Assembly (NCBI GenBank): GCA_030427825.1
Contig: JAUICO010000009.1
Coordinates: 1-63,221 of the forward strand
DNA from: a bacterium
Lineage (GTDB): Bacteria > Myxococcota_A > Bradymonadia > REDH01
DNA: 63,221 bases
Direction of reading: 5' to 3'
Within the stretch, counting starts at the first letter, position 1; every line of letters begins with the position of its first letter. A program made the translations under genes and the position numbers. Of this stretch, positions 47,034-57,197 are shown piece after piece. The notes below the pieces were generated by a model. That model had not been told where the DNA came from. It saw only the letters and a program-made list of their open reading frames with translations, and ran no database searches.

Positions 47034-48487
47034 CGCCCGCCGACCCCGGGTTTTCTGCAAGCCGGCGGGCACTTGCGATCATCAGCCGGCGGCGCAGTAC
47101 CGGGCTGTCAGTGTCGTCGGTTGCCGGGTATCTTGTGCTCCTGCTGGCTTCCGCTGCCGGCGGGTTTCTCATGGCTCCCACGTCCCTCGCGCCCTTCGTT
47201 GACGGCGACATCACACGCCACGGCGGCTGGTGCCTCGAATCTGCGTTCACCGCCGCATGCCTGATCGCGGCGATCAGCGCATTCCGTGCGATGGAGACCC
47301 TGTACCGCGATGACGACGCGGCCATGCAATTGCATCCCTTTCACGGTGGCGCGCTCGCTCTGGACCGCCTGACACAAGTCGCGAGAGATACCGGGCTCGT
47401 GTTTTCGCTTCCCGTCGCCGCATTTGCGCCGCTGATCATCCGCGGAGACGGCGCCTTTGCCATGGCCGGCATCGCATGGCTCGCAGTTGCCTTCGGAGTT
47501 GTCGTCGCCTGCAGTTTCGCCGGCAACGTGCTCATCGCGGATCAGGCCGGCGGCGCGGACAGCGCCGTCACCCGGGCGGCCGGCGCCACCAGCGGCGGCG
47601 TGTTTCACATCGCTCCGGGCATTACACTGGCAGTGTCCGCCGCCCTCCTCCTCTTTGCAAAACTCGGCTTCGAAGAGCTGCTTCGTACCCGGTACGAGAG
47701 CGGTGCTTTCGAGCTTACACGAGCAGCCCAGGTGGCACTCGGCGGCAGCATCGTTGTGGCAGTGCTCCTCTGCATCGCCGCTTTTCGACGCTACTCGGCG
47801 CGCTACGCGTCCCTGCAGTGCGCCTTCCGAATGGCCGATTTCGTCGGCACCTCACAGGTCGACGGCTTCGACGATGAGCTGAAGCGCGAACCGGCGGGCA
47901 GCCCGGGCACGCTCTTCGGCGCTGCGCTCGCGATACAGCTGCGACGCAAACATCCCTTCCTCCGTGGAGCCTCGGTGAGCGTCGCGTTGCTGCTCGTGTT
48001 CGTTGGATGGGCGACACGCGGCAGTATCTCGGCCCTGTTGCCGGCCCTGGCTGCGAGCGCGTGGCTGGCTCTCTACGTGGCACCCGCGCTACGCGTGTGG
48101 CGTCTGCTGACCCCGGAGAGCGAGTACCTGGCAGGGACGCTGATTCGAGAGACCATAAGGCTTCAGGCGAAGAAGCGTGCGGCCCTGAACGAGCTCATCT
48201 TTCACGCGGCGGCCCTCGCTCCGGTCGCCCTGCTTTCACCCGGCGTGCGCCTTCAAGCCCTCGGCCTCATCGCCGCCGGCGCACTCAGCGCCTCGGTCGC
48301 GATCCAGCTGTGGCGCGGGAGCCGCGTCGGTCCGACCCTTGTTTGGTTGGCAGCGTCTGCCATCGCCGGTGCCGCCGCTCTCTTCGGCGACACCGGCATT
48401 GCCGCCTGCACCGTGAGTCTCGCAGTCCTGGGCATCGCTGTTGCTGCCCCGGCCCTCCGTAAACCCCTTCCTGCGGTCCCCTCATGA
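47030..48487 (+). CDS. Polytopic membrane protein, probable ABC transporter permease
   Basis: A 485-aa hydrophobic protein with roughly 12 predicted membrane helices and short loops, such as a 30-residue cytosolic stretch around RMADFVGTSQVDGFDDELKREP. I see no residue-level motif of a named family, but it lies between, and overlaps by four bases, a lipoprotein gene and an ABC ATPase gene, so it is probably the membrane part of an ABC-2-like exporter. The substrate is unknown. Confidence 0.7.
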   Translation: MTPADPGFSASRRALAIISRRRSTGLSVSSVAGYLVLLLASAAGGFLMAPTSLAPFVDGDITRHGGWCLESAFTAACLIAAISAFRAMETLYRDDDAAMQLHPFHGGALALDRLTQVARDTGLVFSLPVAAFAPLIIRGDGAFAMAGIAWLAVAFGVVVACSFAGNVLIADQAGGADSAVTRAAGATSGGVFHIAPGITLAVSAALLLFAKLGFEELLRTRYESGAFELTRAAQVALGGSIVVAVLLCIAAFRRYSARYASLQCAFRMADFVGTSQVDGFDDELKREPAGSPGTLFGAALAIQLRRKHPFLRGASVSVALLLVFVGWATRGSISALLPALAASAWLALYVAPALRVWRLLTPESEYLAGTLIRETIRLQAKKRAALNELIFHAAALAPVALLSPGVRLQALGLIAAGALSASVAIQLWRGSRVGPTLVWLAASAIAGAAALFGDTGIAACTVSLAVLGIAVAAPALRKPLPAVPS

Positions 48488-49266
48488 GCGAACGCGATAT
48501 CGCGCTGCGCGTCACCGACCTGCGTGTCAGCTACGGCAGCTTTGTGGCAGTCGACAGTGCTTCCTTTGAGGTGCCCGCCGGCCGTGTGGTGGGCTTCGTC
48601 GGCCCCAATGGCGCCGGAAAATCGTCAACGATGCGTGCGATCGCGGGGCTGATAGAAGCCGAGTCCGGCGTGATTGAGATGGGCGGCCGAGACCTCGGCG
48701 GCGACCCCGCGGAACGCCGCCGCTACTGTTCGCTCACGCCACAGGATGTAGGCCTCTTCCCGTGGCTCACCGCCGAAGAGACGCTTCGCTTCGTTACGCG
48801 CCTACGCAACGTAGAGGACGCAGAAGCTGAGATGGACCGCTGGTTGGCGCTGACCGGACTTGAGAAAGCCCGTCGCCGTCCCGTGAGGGAGTACTCCGGC
48901 GGCATGCGTAGAAAGCTTGCGATTGCCTCGACTCTGATTGGAAATCCGCCGGTAGCGCTGCTCGACGAGTCCTTCGCCGGATTGGATCCGGAGTCCACCT
49001 GGGCCGTACGACAGGAGATTCGGCGCTACGTTGATGCCGGCGGCGCGATCTTGCTGTCCACGCATATCCTGGACATGCTTGAGCGCATCGCTGACGAGAT
49101 CGTCGTCATCTCAGGCGGCCGCGTCGTTCGTACCCTGGATGCAGCGGCTCTTGCTGCAGAGATTCCGGATCGCTTCTCGACACTGACCGAGCTGTATCTC
49201 GCCGAGACCGGTGCTGATACCGCCACGGAGCGACGTACAGCCGGCGACGGCGCTGCTGACACCTGA
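48484..49266 (+). CDS. ABC transporter ATP-binding protein
   Basis: A 260-aa ATPase of the ABC-2/CcmA-like type with Walker A GPNGAGKSS, Q-loop LTPQDVGLFP, signature YSGGMRRKL, Walker B VALLDESF and D-loop AGLDP, and the H-loop LLSTHI. The Walker B Glu is present (DES). The C-terminal part lacks an obvious regulatory domain. It starts inside the end of the membrane protein gene, so the two are almost certainly one transporter. Confidence 0.92.
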   Translation: MSERDIALRVTDLRVSYGSFVAVDSASFEVPAGRVVGFVGPNGAGKSSTMRAIAGLIEAESGVIEMGGRDLGGDPAERRRYCSLTPQDVGLFPWLTAEETLRFVTRLRNVEDAEAEMDRWLALTGLEKARRRPVREYSGGMRRKLAIASTLIGNPPVALLDESFAGLDPESTWAVRQEIRRYVDAGGAILLSTHILDMLERIADEIVVISGGRVVRTLDAAALAAEIPDRFSTLTELYLAETGADTATERRTAGDGAADT

Positions 49267-49304
49267 GCGCAGCTCGCTTCTGCACCCGCGAACCGGCGTC
49301 GGGA

Positions 49305-50090
49305 CTACTTCAATCGCAGTGACCCGTCCTCTACGGACTGCAGCGTACCCTCCGGCAGTCGCTCGCGAACCCACTGTGACGCATGCGCCACCCTGCTCGG
49401 ATCAAGGCTCTCGAAGGTGACGCGCGTCCGATACCCTTCGCTCTGCAGCACGGGGTACGAGCCGATGGCCACCTCGGCGAATGCCTCGCTGGCCGCCGTC
49501 AGTGTCGGCGCCAGATCGCCTTCGCCGGCGTTTACATACAGGGTCAGCATCGACACAGGCCGGGGCTCAAATCGCGCCATCAGCGTGTCGAGCTGGTGCT
49601 CAAAAATCTGCGGTACACCCGGCAATACGTGCACGTTCTTTACGACGAAGACCGGCCATATGCCGCGGGATGTCTCCACAAAGGTTGTTCCCTCTGGGAC
49701 CTGCGCCATGCGCATCCACACGTCGCCCTTTTTCGTCTCTCCAAAGCGCGTCCGAATGCGATTCGCCAGATCCGCATCTTCCTGCAGCGGCAGATTGAAG
49801 GCGCCGGCGACACCCAACATCGTCAGGTCGTCATGGGTCGGGCCGATTCCGCCGCTGGTGATCACGAACTCAAAACGCGCGCTGAACTCGCGCACGCAGT
49901 CTGCGATACGGTCGACGGCATCGCCGATAAACGCGAGCTCACCCAGGCGTATGCCCGCCCGACGCAATCGTTGAATCGCGAGGCTACCGTTTGCGTCGTC
50001 GATCTTGCCGGTCAGCAGCTCGTCTCCGATCAGGATGACGCCTGCGCTCGCCGGCAGCGGCAGCTTCTTCTGCGCTGAAGGTTCTGTCAT
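49305..50090 (-). CDS. CinA-N/MoaB-like molybdopterin-binding domain protein
   Basis: About 261 aa from the ATG that overlaps the upstream gene as ATGA. Motifs GDELLTGKIDDANG and TSGGIGPTHDD identify the MoCF/CinA N-terminal (COG1058) fold, and LPGVPQIFEHQLD follows. The C-terminal NMN amidohydrolase domain of full-length CinA is missing, so this is the short COG1058 form, sometimes linked to ADP-ribose pyrophosphatase or FAD synthetase activity. The biochemical role is unproven here. It is downstream of the PDZ protein. Confidence 0.88.
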   Translation of the reverse strand: MTEPSAQKKLPLPASAGVILIGDELLTGKIDDANGSLAIQRLRRAGIRLGELAFIGDAVDRIADCVREFSARFEFVITSGGIGPTHDDLTMLGVAGAFNLPLQEDADLANRIRTRFGETKKGDVWMRMAQVPEGTTFVETSRGIWPVFVVKNVHVLPGVPQIFEHQLDTLMARFEPRPVSMLTLYVNAGEGDLAPTLTAASEAFAEVAIGSYPVLQSEGYRTRVTFESLDPSRVAHASQWVRERLPEGTLQSVEDGSLRLK

Positions 50091-52651
50091 CTCGGTTGCT
50101 CGGGTCGCACCAGTTCGAAGTCCACGATGTCCCCATTGCGACGCACGCCGACTGAGAGTCGCCTGTCGCTTGTCGGTTTCGCCCACATGACCAGGTCTCG
50201 ACGTCGCAAACCAACGCCAAACGCCGGGCTGTCGTTGGTGATCTCATCGATAACGACAGAGCGGCTGTCCAGCGCAGCGGTGATTCCCCAGTCGTCCAAC
50301 TGCTCCATGAACGCGTCAGTGTCAGCCCCACCGACCGGGTCGACGAGGCGGACTCTGAAAGGCTCGGCCGCCTCATAGGGAACCTGCAGATCGAGACGTC
50401 CCTGCCCCCACCGCTCGTGCACCGCGACGGCAGACGCCCAGGCGCCGGGCTCTGCGCGCACGCGCACGCTGCCCGCCTCGCCGGTCACGCCCCTGAACGG
50501 TGGATCGGTGCCATCGATCATCAGGAGCGCGCCGGCGACCGGAGCGCCCATGTTGTCGATAACGTACACATCAAAGTCCATCATCCGACTCCGCGTCGGG
50601 CACAGGGCTTCGACGCGGCGATTCTCACGTACTTCGACCTCGAGGGTAGCCGGCGCGAAACCCTCTGCCTCGCAGACCACCGAGTAGGTACCGGGCGCCA
50701 CATGGGGAACGACCTCTCGGCTCCACCGTTCCAGTGAGAGCGAAGGGTACGCCCACAGCGACTCCGGCAGCACCATGCGGGGCCGTATCGCCACGTTCAT
50801 GGGTTGCCCCTGACTGACGACATCGATCTCTCCGCCTGCCCTGAGCACCCAGTCCCGTGGCTCCAGGTCTCCGCCAAGGTCGGCGATCAGCGGCGCGTAA
50901 CCGTCCAGTGAGGCGATGATGCTCTCAGGTACCGCGGAGCAGTTCGTCAGGTGGAACCACCCCTGCGACTCAACGTGCCCCCGACACACCGCGACGTCCG
51001 AGCTGCCCTGCATTGCCCACACGGCGGCGCCGGCCGCCGGCCCGGCCTGGGTCGTGAACACGCGTCCGCTGAGCCCGGGTCGCTGCTCATTGCTGAGGCG
51101 CACAATCAGGTCATCGAGACCCTCCGGCGGCACCTCGACATCGAGCTCCGTGGCACCGTGCTCCTGATGTCTCGCGGTCAGCCGTGCACGCGGTCCGGCG
51201 TTTTCGAAGACAAAGACGCCGAGACGATCGGTCAGCATCGTTTTCGACCCCAACCACGCCGGCAGCGCAGGGTCCGACATCACGACTGTCGCACCGGCGA
51301 CCGCCGCTCCACCGCCGTCTTCGACGCGCCCACGAATGGCCCGCCCCCGGTGCAGCACCAGACGCAGGTTCTCGTAGTTCTGATCCGCGCTCAGGATGAG
51401 TGGAGGACTCGCCGCGGTCGCGAAACCTTCACGGCGGCCGAGTACAACCGCCTGCCCGGCAGGGATTCCGCTGATCGAGAAGCTTCCGTCGTCCGAGCTG
51501 CTGTAGCTTGAGACCGGCCACCAGTATGGGCTGCCGTCAGGTCGGACGAGTCTGTGAAAGGACTGAAAGACCGCGCGCTCAATCTCCCATCGGGCACCTT
51601 CGTCGGTCTCGACGACGGCGCTCATGCGCACCCCGGGAACCCCATTGCCGGCCTCGTCGATGACGCGACCGCTGACCGACGCGCCCCGCGAGAGACCGAT
51701 CCAGATCGCTTCGCCGTCGCCCTGCACCCAGAAGCGCCCGTTGTGAGGCATGTAGCCCGGTGCGCGCACGCTGATCTGGTACTCACCGATAGGCAGATAA
51801 TTGATCTCTGTCTGACCGGCTTCAACCAGCGAGGTGATACTCAGCACGTGAAGCTGCGCTTCTGAAATCGTCACCACGCCGGCAACGATGGGCTCGCTGG
51901 TCGCGCGGTCTACCACCCGGATACGCGTGTTGGGGGCGGGGTCTGCCTCAATCTCAAGCGCGACGGGGGCGCTCTCTTCGCCGATTGTCAGGCGGCCGCC
52001 GAAACCGGTGCCGACGCCGTCGCCGGTGACGGCGTACTCGTAGGTTCCGACACGAAGGCCGGAGATCGCGAATCGTCCCGCCTCGTCGGTCACCGCCGAG
52101 CGCTGTGGGAACATGCCGGGACTGCCGAGGTGCAGGACCGCAAAGGGTACCGGCTCGTCGTCGCGTAGTACCACACCGCGCAGGTCGCGCCCGGATTCCA
52201 GGACGAGTCGAAGAGGTGCTCCGCCGGGGACGACGCCGATCGCGATCGCAGGTCCGAACCCTTCTGCGGTAGCCTCGACCGCATATAGGTCCGTTGGCAT
52301 CTCGCCGAACTCAAACATGCCGCCGACGGTTGTTTCGACCTCGAAGGTCTCGCCGCTGCCGGGAGTGCGCGCGATGACGCGGACGCCGGCTGCCGGCTCT
52401 CCATTCGGACGAACGACGCTGCCACGTATCGTTCTGGCGCTCGTGTTCTCGGCGACATCCTCCGGTGCCTCGGCGTCTTCGCCGGCATCGTGCCGCTCAT
52501 AGATGTGGTCGAGCTCGCCTTCGCCGGCGCTCGAATCGAGGGTGCGCAGCTGATTCTTGTTGCGCGCTCCCGTCACTGCGATCACGACGATGATCGCAGC
52601 CAGGGCGATCACAATCAGAGACCACAAAGTTTGTTTCTGACGTCGCGTCAC
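50087..52651 (-). CDS. Membrane-anchored protein with carboxypeptidase-regulatory-like repeats and C-terminal PDZ
   Basis: An 854-aa protein with one N-terminal membrane helix (about 9-27), an acidic linker, and about seven to eight carboxypeptidase-regulatory/SD-like repeats (IRGSVVRPNGEPAAGVRVIAR, SGRVIDEAGNGVPGVRMSAV, IRGRVEDGGGAAVAGATVVM). The last 65 residues look like a PDZ domain (VVIDEITNDSPAFGVGLRRRDLVMWA). Starts at a GTG. Such proteins are common in myxobacteria, with adhesion or protein-binding roles suggested. It sits between ksgA and the CinA-N gene. Confidence 0.85.
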   Translation of the reverse strand: MTRRQKQTLWSLIVIALAAIIVVIAVTGARNKNQLRTLDSSAGEGELDHIYERHDAGEDAEAPEDVAENTSARTIRGSVVRPNGEPAAGVRVIARTPGSGETFEVETTVGGMFEFGEMPTDLYAVEATAEGFGPAIAIGVVPGGAPLRLVLESGRDLRGVVLRDDEPVPFAVLHLGSPGMFPQRSAVTDEAGRFAISGLRVGTYEYAVTGDGVGTGFGGRLTIGEESAPVALEIEADPAPNTRIRVVDRATSEPIVAGVVTISEAQLHVLSITSLVEAGQTEINYLPIGEYQISVRAPGYMPHNGRFWVQGDGEAIWIGLSRGASVSGRVIDEAGNGVPGVRMSAVVETDEGARWEIERAVFQSFHRLVRPDGSPYWWPVSSYSSSDDGSFSISGIPAGQAVVLGRREGFATAASPPLILSADQNYENLRLVLHRGRAIRGRVEDGGGAAVAGATVVMSDPALPAWLGSKTMLTDRLGVFVFENAGPRARLTARHQEHGATELDVEVPPEGLDDLIVRLSNEQRPGLSGRVFTTQAGPAAGAAVWAMQGSSDVAVCRGHVESQGWFHLTNCSAVPESIIASLDGYAPLIADLGGDLEPRDWVLRAGGEIDVVSQGQPMNVAIRPRMVLPESLWAYPSLSLERWSREVVPHVAPGTYSVVCEAEGFAPATLEVEVRENRRVEALCPTRSRMMDFDVYVIDNMGAPVAGALLMIDGTDPPFRGVTGEAGSVRVRAEPGAWASAVAVHERWGQGRLDLQVPYEAAEPFRVRLVDPVGGADTDAFMEQLDDWGITAALDSRSVVIDEITNDSPAFGVGLRRRDLVMWAKPTSDRRLSVGVRRNGDIVDFELVRPEQPR

Positions 52652-52701
52652 TCACATCCCGAGTCCAGTTCTCACTCTCTTAGCGTGGGCAGAGCGGCTT
52701 G

Positions 52702-53523
52702 TCAGCGGGGCGTAGTCCCGGCGAGGCGCACGAAGTCATCGATGCTCAGGGCCTCGGGACGCTTTCGGGGATCCACACCTGCCCGCTCAAAGAACGCAGC
52801 GTCGTCCCCGGTGATTCCTCGCAGGGAATTGCGCAGTGTCTTGCGTCGCTGCTGAAAGGCCGCACGGGCAATGATTCGAAGTCTCTCTTCTGTGGCCGCA
52901 TCACAAAGCGGCACGTCGCGTCGGTTGAAGAGCACGACGGCAGAATGGACCCTGGGCGCCGGCACAAACGCGCCCGGTGGCAGGCGCAACGCGATGCGAG
53001 ACTCATAGCGAACCCGAGCCAGCAGCGTCAGAGCACCGCACTGTCGCGTACCCGGCTCCGCGACGATGCGTTCTGCGACCTCACGCTGAAACATCAACGC
53101 CATGCGTTCCGGTGCAGGCACACCGTCGACAAGGCGGGCCAGAATCTCTGTCGCGACGTTGTAGGGAAGGTTCGCGACGACCACCCGGCTGGGAGTCACG
53201 ACCAGATCGGTGGCATCCACCTTGAGCACGTCTGCGTTGTGTACGACGAGGCGCGGCTGGTCGGAGAATGCCGCTCGCAGATGCTCCACCATTCGAGTGT
53301 CCTTCTCCCACGCATCCACCGACGCACCGGTTTCAAGCAGGCGGGTGGTAAGTCCCCCCGGTCCCGGACCGATCTCTACGACATGCGAGGCGGTGGTGAC
53401 GCCGGCCAGGGCAACGATGCGGTCCAGGATGTGCACGTCCTGCAGAAAGCACTGCCCGAGGCTCTTCTTCGCGAGTCCACGCCAACGGCCGACGAGCTCA
53501 TTGGGAGAAGGCAGGACGGTCAT
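52702..53523 (-). CDS. rsmA: 16S rRNA dimethyladenosine transferase RsmA/KsgA
   Basis: KsgA dimethylates A1518 and A1519 of 16S rRNA. About 273 aa from an ATG that overlaps truD as ATGA. Motifs are KKSLGQCFLQD, the SAM-binding EIGPGPGGLT, the catalytic NLPYN and the C-terminal RRKTLRNSL. Coupled to truD, so two RNA-modification genes are expressed together. Confidence 0.97.
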   Translation of the reverse strand: MTVLPSPNELVGRWRGLAKKSLGQCFLQDVHILDRIVALAGVTTASHVVEIGPGPGGLTTRLLETGASVDAWEKDTRMVEHLRAAFSDQPRLVVHNADVLKVDATDLVVTPSRVVVANLPYNVATEILARLVDGVPAPERMALMFQREVAERIVAEPGTRQCGALTLLARVRYESRIALRLPPGAFVPAPRVHSAVVLFNRRDVPLCDAATEERLRIIARAAFQQRRKTLRNSLRGITGDDAAFFERAGVDPRKRPEALSIDDFVRLAGTTPR

Positions 53524-54554
53524 GCGCCGCCTCGCATGTCGGCGAGCGACGATTCTGCCCACTCGCGCGCGACGAGAGTGGCGTAGGAACCCGCAGGGAT
53601 CCGAAAGGACAGGCGTAGCCGGTCGCCGCCTGCATGCACTGCCAGTCGTTCCGGGACCAGCAACAGGTCCCGCAGGGCCCCCGGCGAGCTGTCCTCGAGC
53701 CGCTGTCTGCCCTCCCGGTCAACACCCAGGTCCCCATAACACTCGTCGAGCAGCTCAGCGGCAGCCCGCATCGGCCGCAATGCTCGCCGGCCCGGCAGGC
53801 ATCCACAGAGCAGAATGTCGCCCTCGGCCAGGCGCGCGCCGTCAGCGGCCACATCATCACTGATGAAGTGCGAACCCGTGTTCGCGAGACGAAACACGTC
53901 ACCATCGAGAGTGCCCTCAATCTGCGCTCTCTTCACCAGATACCGATTGAAGAGTTCGGACTGAAGTACGCTGGGAATCAGCTTTTTCTGAAACCCCTTA
54001 CGAAGTCGAAACTCCCCGCGCGCCCAGGCAAGAGCGCGACTCAGGTTGTCACCGTTTCGGCCGAAGCGTTGCAGGCCATATGCGTTATAGATTCCTTCTG
54101 TGCCCACACGCTCGGCGATGGCCTCGGCGGCCGCGATCCCGCCGCTGTATCCACTCAGGGTAAGCTCGAAGTCATTCGCGAGCAGGTGCCCGGTTCGCAG
54201 CTTGTTTCGATGGAGGCCGGTCGCGAGAATCTCCACCCCGTCGGGCAGCCGCCAGGTGTCGGGGTCAGTGGCCGCCTCAGGAAACGACAGCCACTGCTCG
54301 GTGACTGCATTGCGGTCTTTCATCCCCGCGTAGCCCACGTCCCGCTCGCCAACGCCCGCCTCTGCCGCCAGCGTCCGCACTACATCACGCGTGTTCCAAC
54401 CAGTCTTTCGCACCCTGACGTATCGATGCGTCCCTTCGCCGGACGGCTCATACAGAGGGACCTCGCGAACGATGAAATCGGCGGCATCTGCGCCGATCGC
54501 CTGCGCGGGGGGCGCGATGTCGCTGCAGCGTCTCGGTATAGAAATCGGATCCAA
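53520..54554 (-). CDS. truD: tRNA pseudouridine(13) synthase TruD
   Basis: TruD makes pseudouridine at position 13 of tRNA-Glu. The 344-aa protein has the catalytic GYAGMKDRNAVTEQ, with the Asp nucleophile in KDRNA, and NAYGLQRFGRNGDN, the hallmark of the family. Translation probably starts at a TTG with GAGGA about seven bases upstream. Divergent from xerD. Confidence 0.95.
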   Translation of the reverse strand: MDPISIPRRCSDIAPPAQAIGADAADFIVREVPLYEPSGEGTHRYVRVRKTGWNTRDVVRTLAAEAGVGERDVGYAGMKDRNAVTEQWLSFPEAATDPDTWRLPDGVEILATGLHRNKLRTGHLLANDFELTLSGYSGGIAAAEAIAERVGTEGIYNAYGLQRFGRNGDNLSRALAWARGEFRLRKGFQKKLIPSVLQSELFNRYLVKRAQIEGTLDGDVFRLANTGSHFISDDVAADGARLAEGDILLCGCLPGRRALRPMRAAAELLDECYGDLGVDREGRQRLEDSSPGALRDLLLVPERLAVHAGGDRLRLSFRIPAGSYATLVAREWAESSLADMRGGA

Positions 54555-54721
54555 ATTGCGTCCTCGCTATCGAAAGGAGTGTAGGCTCTTAGCATCGGCG
54601 TCCGTGGGATGGCAGCGCAGTGCCCGGGCGACCGTGTGGGATCACGACGGCGTCAACACGTCGGTTTTTGTACGCGACGCGCGCCACAGGTTACTGATCC
54701 GGGTTCCTGCCGGGAGTGTTG

Positions 54722-55630
<909 letters not shown>

Positions 55631-55653
55631 TCCGTAGCAGCGCGCCTGCGCCT

Positions 55654-56352
55654 ATGGATTCATCTACCCTCATCATGGCCGTCCTCGCGGTCGCTTCGAT
55701 GGTGCTCAGCTCTGCTGTGCACGAATGGGCGCATGCGTTCAGCGCAAAGCGGCTGGGCGACAACACCGCTGAGCGCGAGGGCCGGCTGACGCTGAATCCG
55801 GCGTCGCACATCGACCCGCTTGGCACGCTGGCCATGCCGGCCATTGGAGCGGCGCTCGGCGGCATGATCATCGGCTGGGCCAAACCGGTCCCCTACAACC
55901 CGGCCCGCTTTCGGCGGGGTGTATCGATGCGCCGTGGAGCGATGATCGTGGCCTTCGCCGGGCCTCTATCGAACCTGGTTCTCTTCTTTCTGTGCGTGCT
56001 GATTCTGCGTGCGGGCTCTCTCGCCGGCGGTGCCGACTTCTGGGCCTCGAATTCGACCATCCACGCCTTCGGAGCGCTGGTCGGAGTCATGATCCACGTA
56101 AATCTGATCCTGGTGTTCTTTAACCTGTTGCCGGTTCCGCCTCTCGACGGCTACCGGGTGCTCGCTGGCTTTCTGGCGCCGGACAATCCGTACATGCGCT
56201 TTGTGCAGCAGTATCAGTTCGCGGCCTTTCTGCTCGTGGTGCTCGTGGCCTTCCAGTTTCTCGGATACCCGATCGGAGCGTTGCTCAGGGGTACGTTGGA
56301 ACTGACCGGTGCCACGCAGGACTTCATTCTCGTGCGCGATCTGGCCTTATGA
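55654..56352 (+). CDS. Site-2 protease-like M50 membrane metalloprotease
   Basis: A 232-aa membrane protein of the M50 family. HEWAH (23-27) is the zinc-binding HExxH in the first helix, and PVPPLDGYR the third-ligand Asp motif. Four to five further helices follow. Members of this short type lack a PDZ domain and their substrates are mostly unknown. The ATG is 24 bases after xerD; the stop overlaps scpA (ATGA). Upstream frame continues into xerD without meaning. Confidence 0.92.
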   Translation: MDSSTLIMAVLAVASMVLSSAVHEWAHAFSAKRLGDNTAEREGRLTLNPASHIDPLGTLAMPAIGAALGGMIIGWAKPVPYNPARFRRGVSMRRGAMIVAFAGPLSNLVLFFLCVLILRAGSLAGGADFWASNSTIHAFGALVGVMIHVNLILVFFNLLPVPPLDGYRVLAGFLAPDNPYMRFVQQYQFAAFLLVVLVAFQFLGYPIGALLRGTLELTGATQDFILVRDLAL

Positions 56353-57197
56353 GCGACCTGATCGCTGAAAACGGCGAGTTGGTTGAGACGACCGGCGGGC
56401 GGGACATCAGGCTTCGGATTCAGCTCGAAGGGTTTGAGGGGCCCCTCGACCTGCTGCTGCACCTGATCCGCAAGCACGAGCTGGATATTCTCGATATTCC
56501 GATCGCGTTCGTTACGGAAGAGTACCTTCGCTATCTCGACGCGATGCAGGACCTCGATCTCGCGATCGCCGGGGAATACCTGGTGATGGCGGCCACGCTC
56601 ATTCAGATCAAGAGCGCAACCCTTCTTCCGAAGCCCGAGGAAGACGAGATCATCGACGACCTCGATGCAGTCGACCCGCGCGAGGCGTTGATTCGACGTC
56701 TCCTGGAATACCAGAGATACAAGGACGCTGCCGTTCGCCTTGAGAGCAACCCGGTGCTCGGCCGAGACGTGTTCACACGCCCCTCCCGTGCCAGGGAGTA
56801 TGTGCGCGAAGCGGACCCCGCCGAGCTGCTGCCGGTGGGCGTGTTCGAGCTGCTGGACGCGTTCAGGCGCATGCTTGAGAAGGCGCCTGAGGCCCACATG
56901 CACGTAGTGACCCGCGAGGAGTTGTCGCTGCGCGACACCATCAACGGGATCGCGGAGCGCCTGGCGCAGACGCCGAGGATGACCCTGCTCGACCTGCTCT
57001 ATGCTCTCGACACCGAGCCGTCGCGTCAGCGCATCGTCGTGACCTTCTGCGCGCTGCTTGAGCTGGCGAAGATGCGTATGGTGCGGCTCTTTCAGGCCGC
57101 TCTCTCGAGTGACGATCTGATTGTCGAGCGCGCAGTGGTAGACATTGAAGAAGTCTCGCAGACTCTGGAACTGGACGAGGCGGACGAGGCCCAATGA
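56349..57197 (+). CDS. scpA: Segregation and condensation protein A
   Basis: ScpA is the kleisin that bridges SMC heads for chromosome condensation. The 282-aa protein has the family opening LEGFEGPLDLLLHLIRKHELDILDIPIA and the C-terminal winged helix LELAKMRMVRLFQ. Overlaps both neighbours by four bases. No smc gene is in this window. Confidence 0.97.
   Translation: MSDLIAENGELVETTGGRDIRLRIQLEGFEGPLDLLLHLIRKHELDILDIPIAFVTEEYLRYLDAMQDLDLAIAGEYLVMAATLIQIKSATLLPKPEEDEIIDDLDAVDPREALIRRLLEYQRYKDAAVRLESNPVLGRDVFTRPSRAREYVREADPAELLPVGVFELLDAFRRMLEKAPEAHMHVVTREELSLRDTINGIAERLAQTPRMTLLDLLYALDTEPSRQRIVVTFCALLELAKMRMVRLFQAALSSDDLIVERAVVDIEEVSQTLELDEADEAQ

Noticed and set aside
54645..54672. CGACG...CGTCG followed by TTTTT upstream of xerD
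   Set aside because: There is no plus-strand gene upstream to terminate and the stem is weak.
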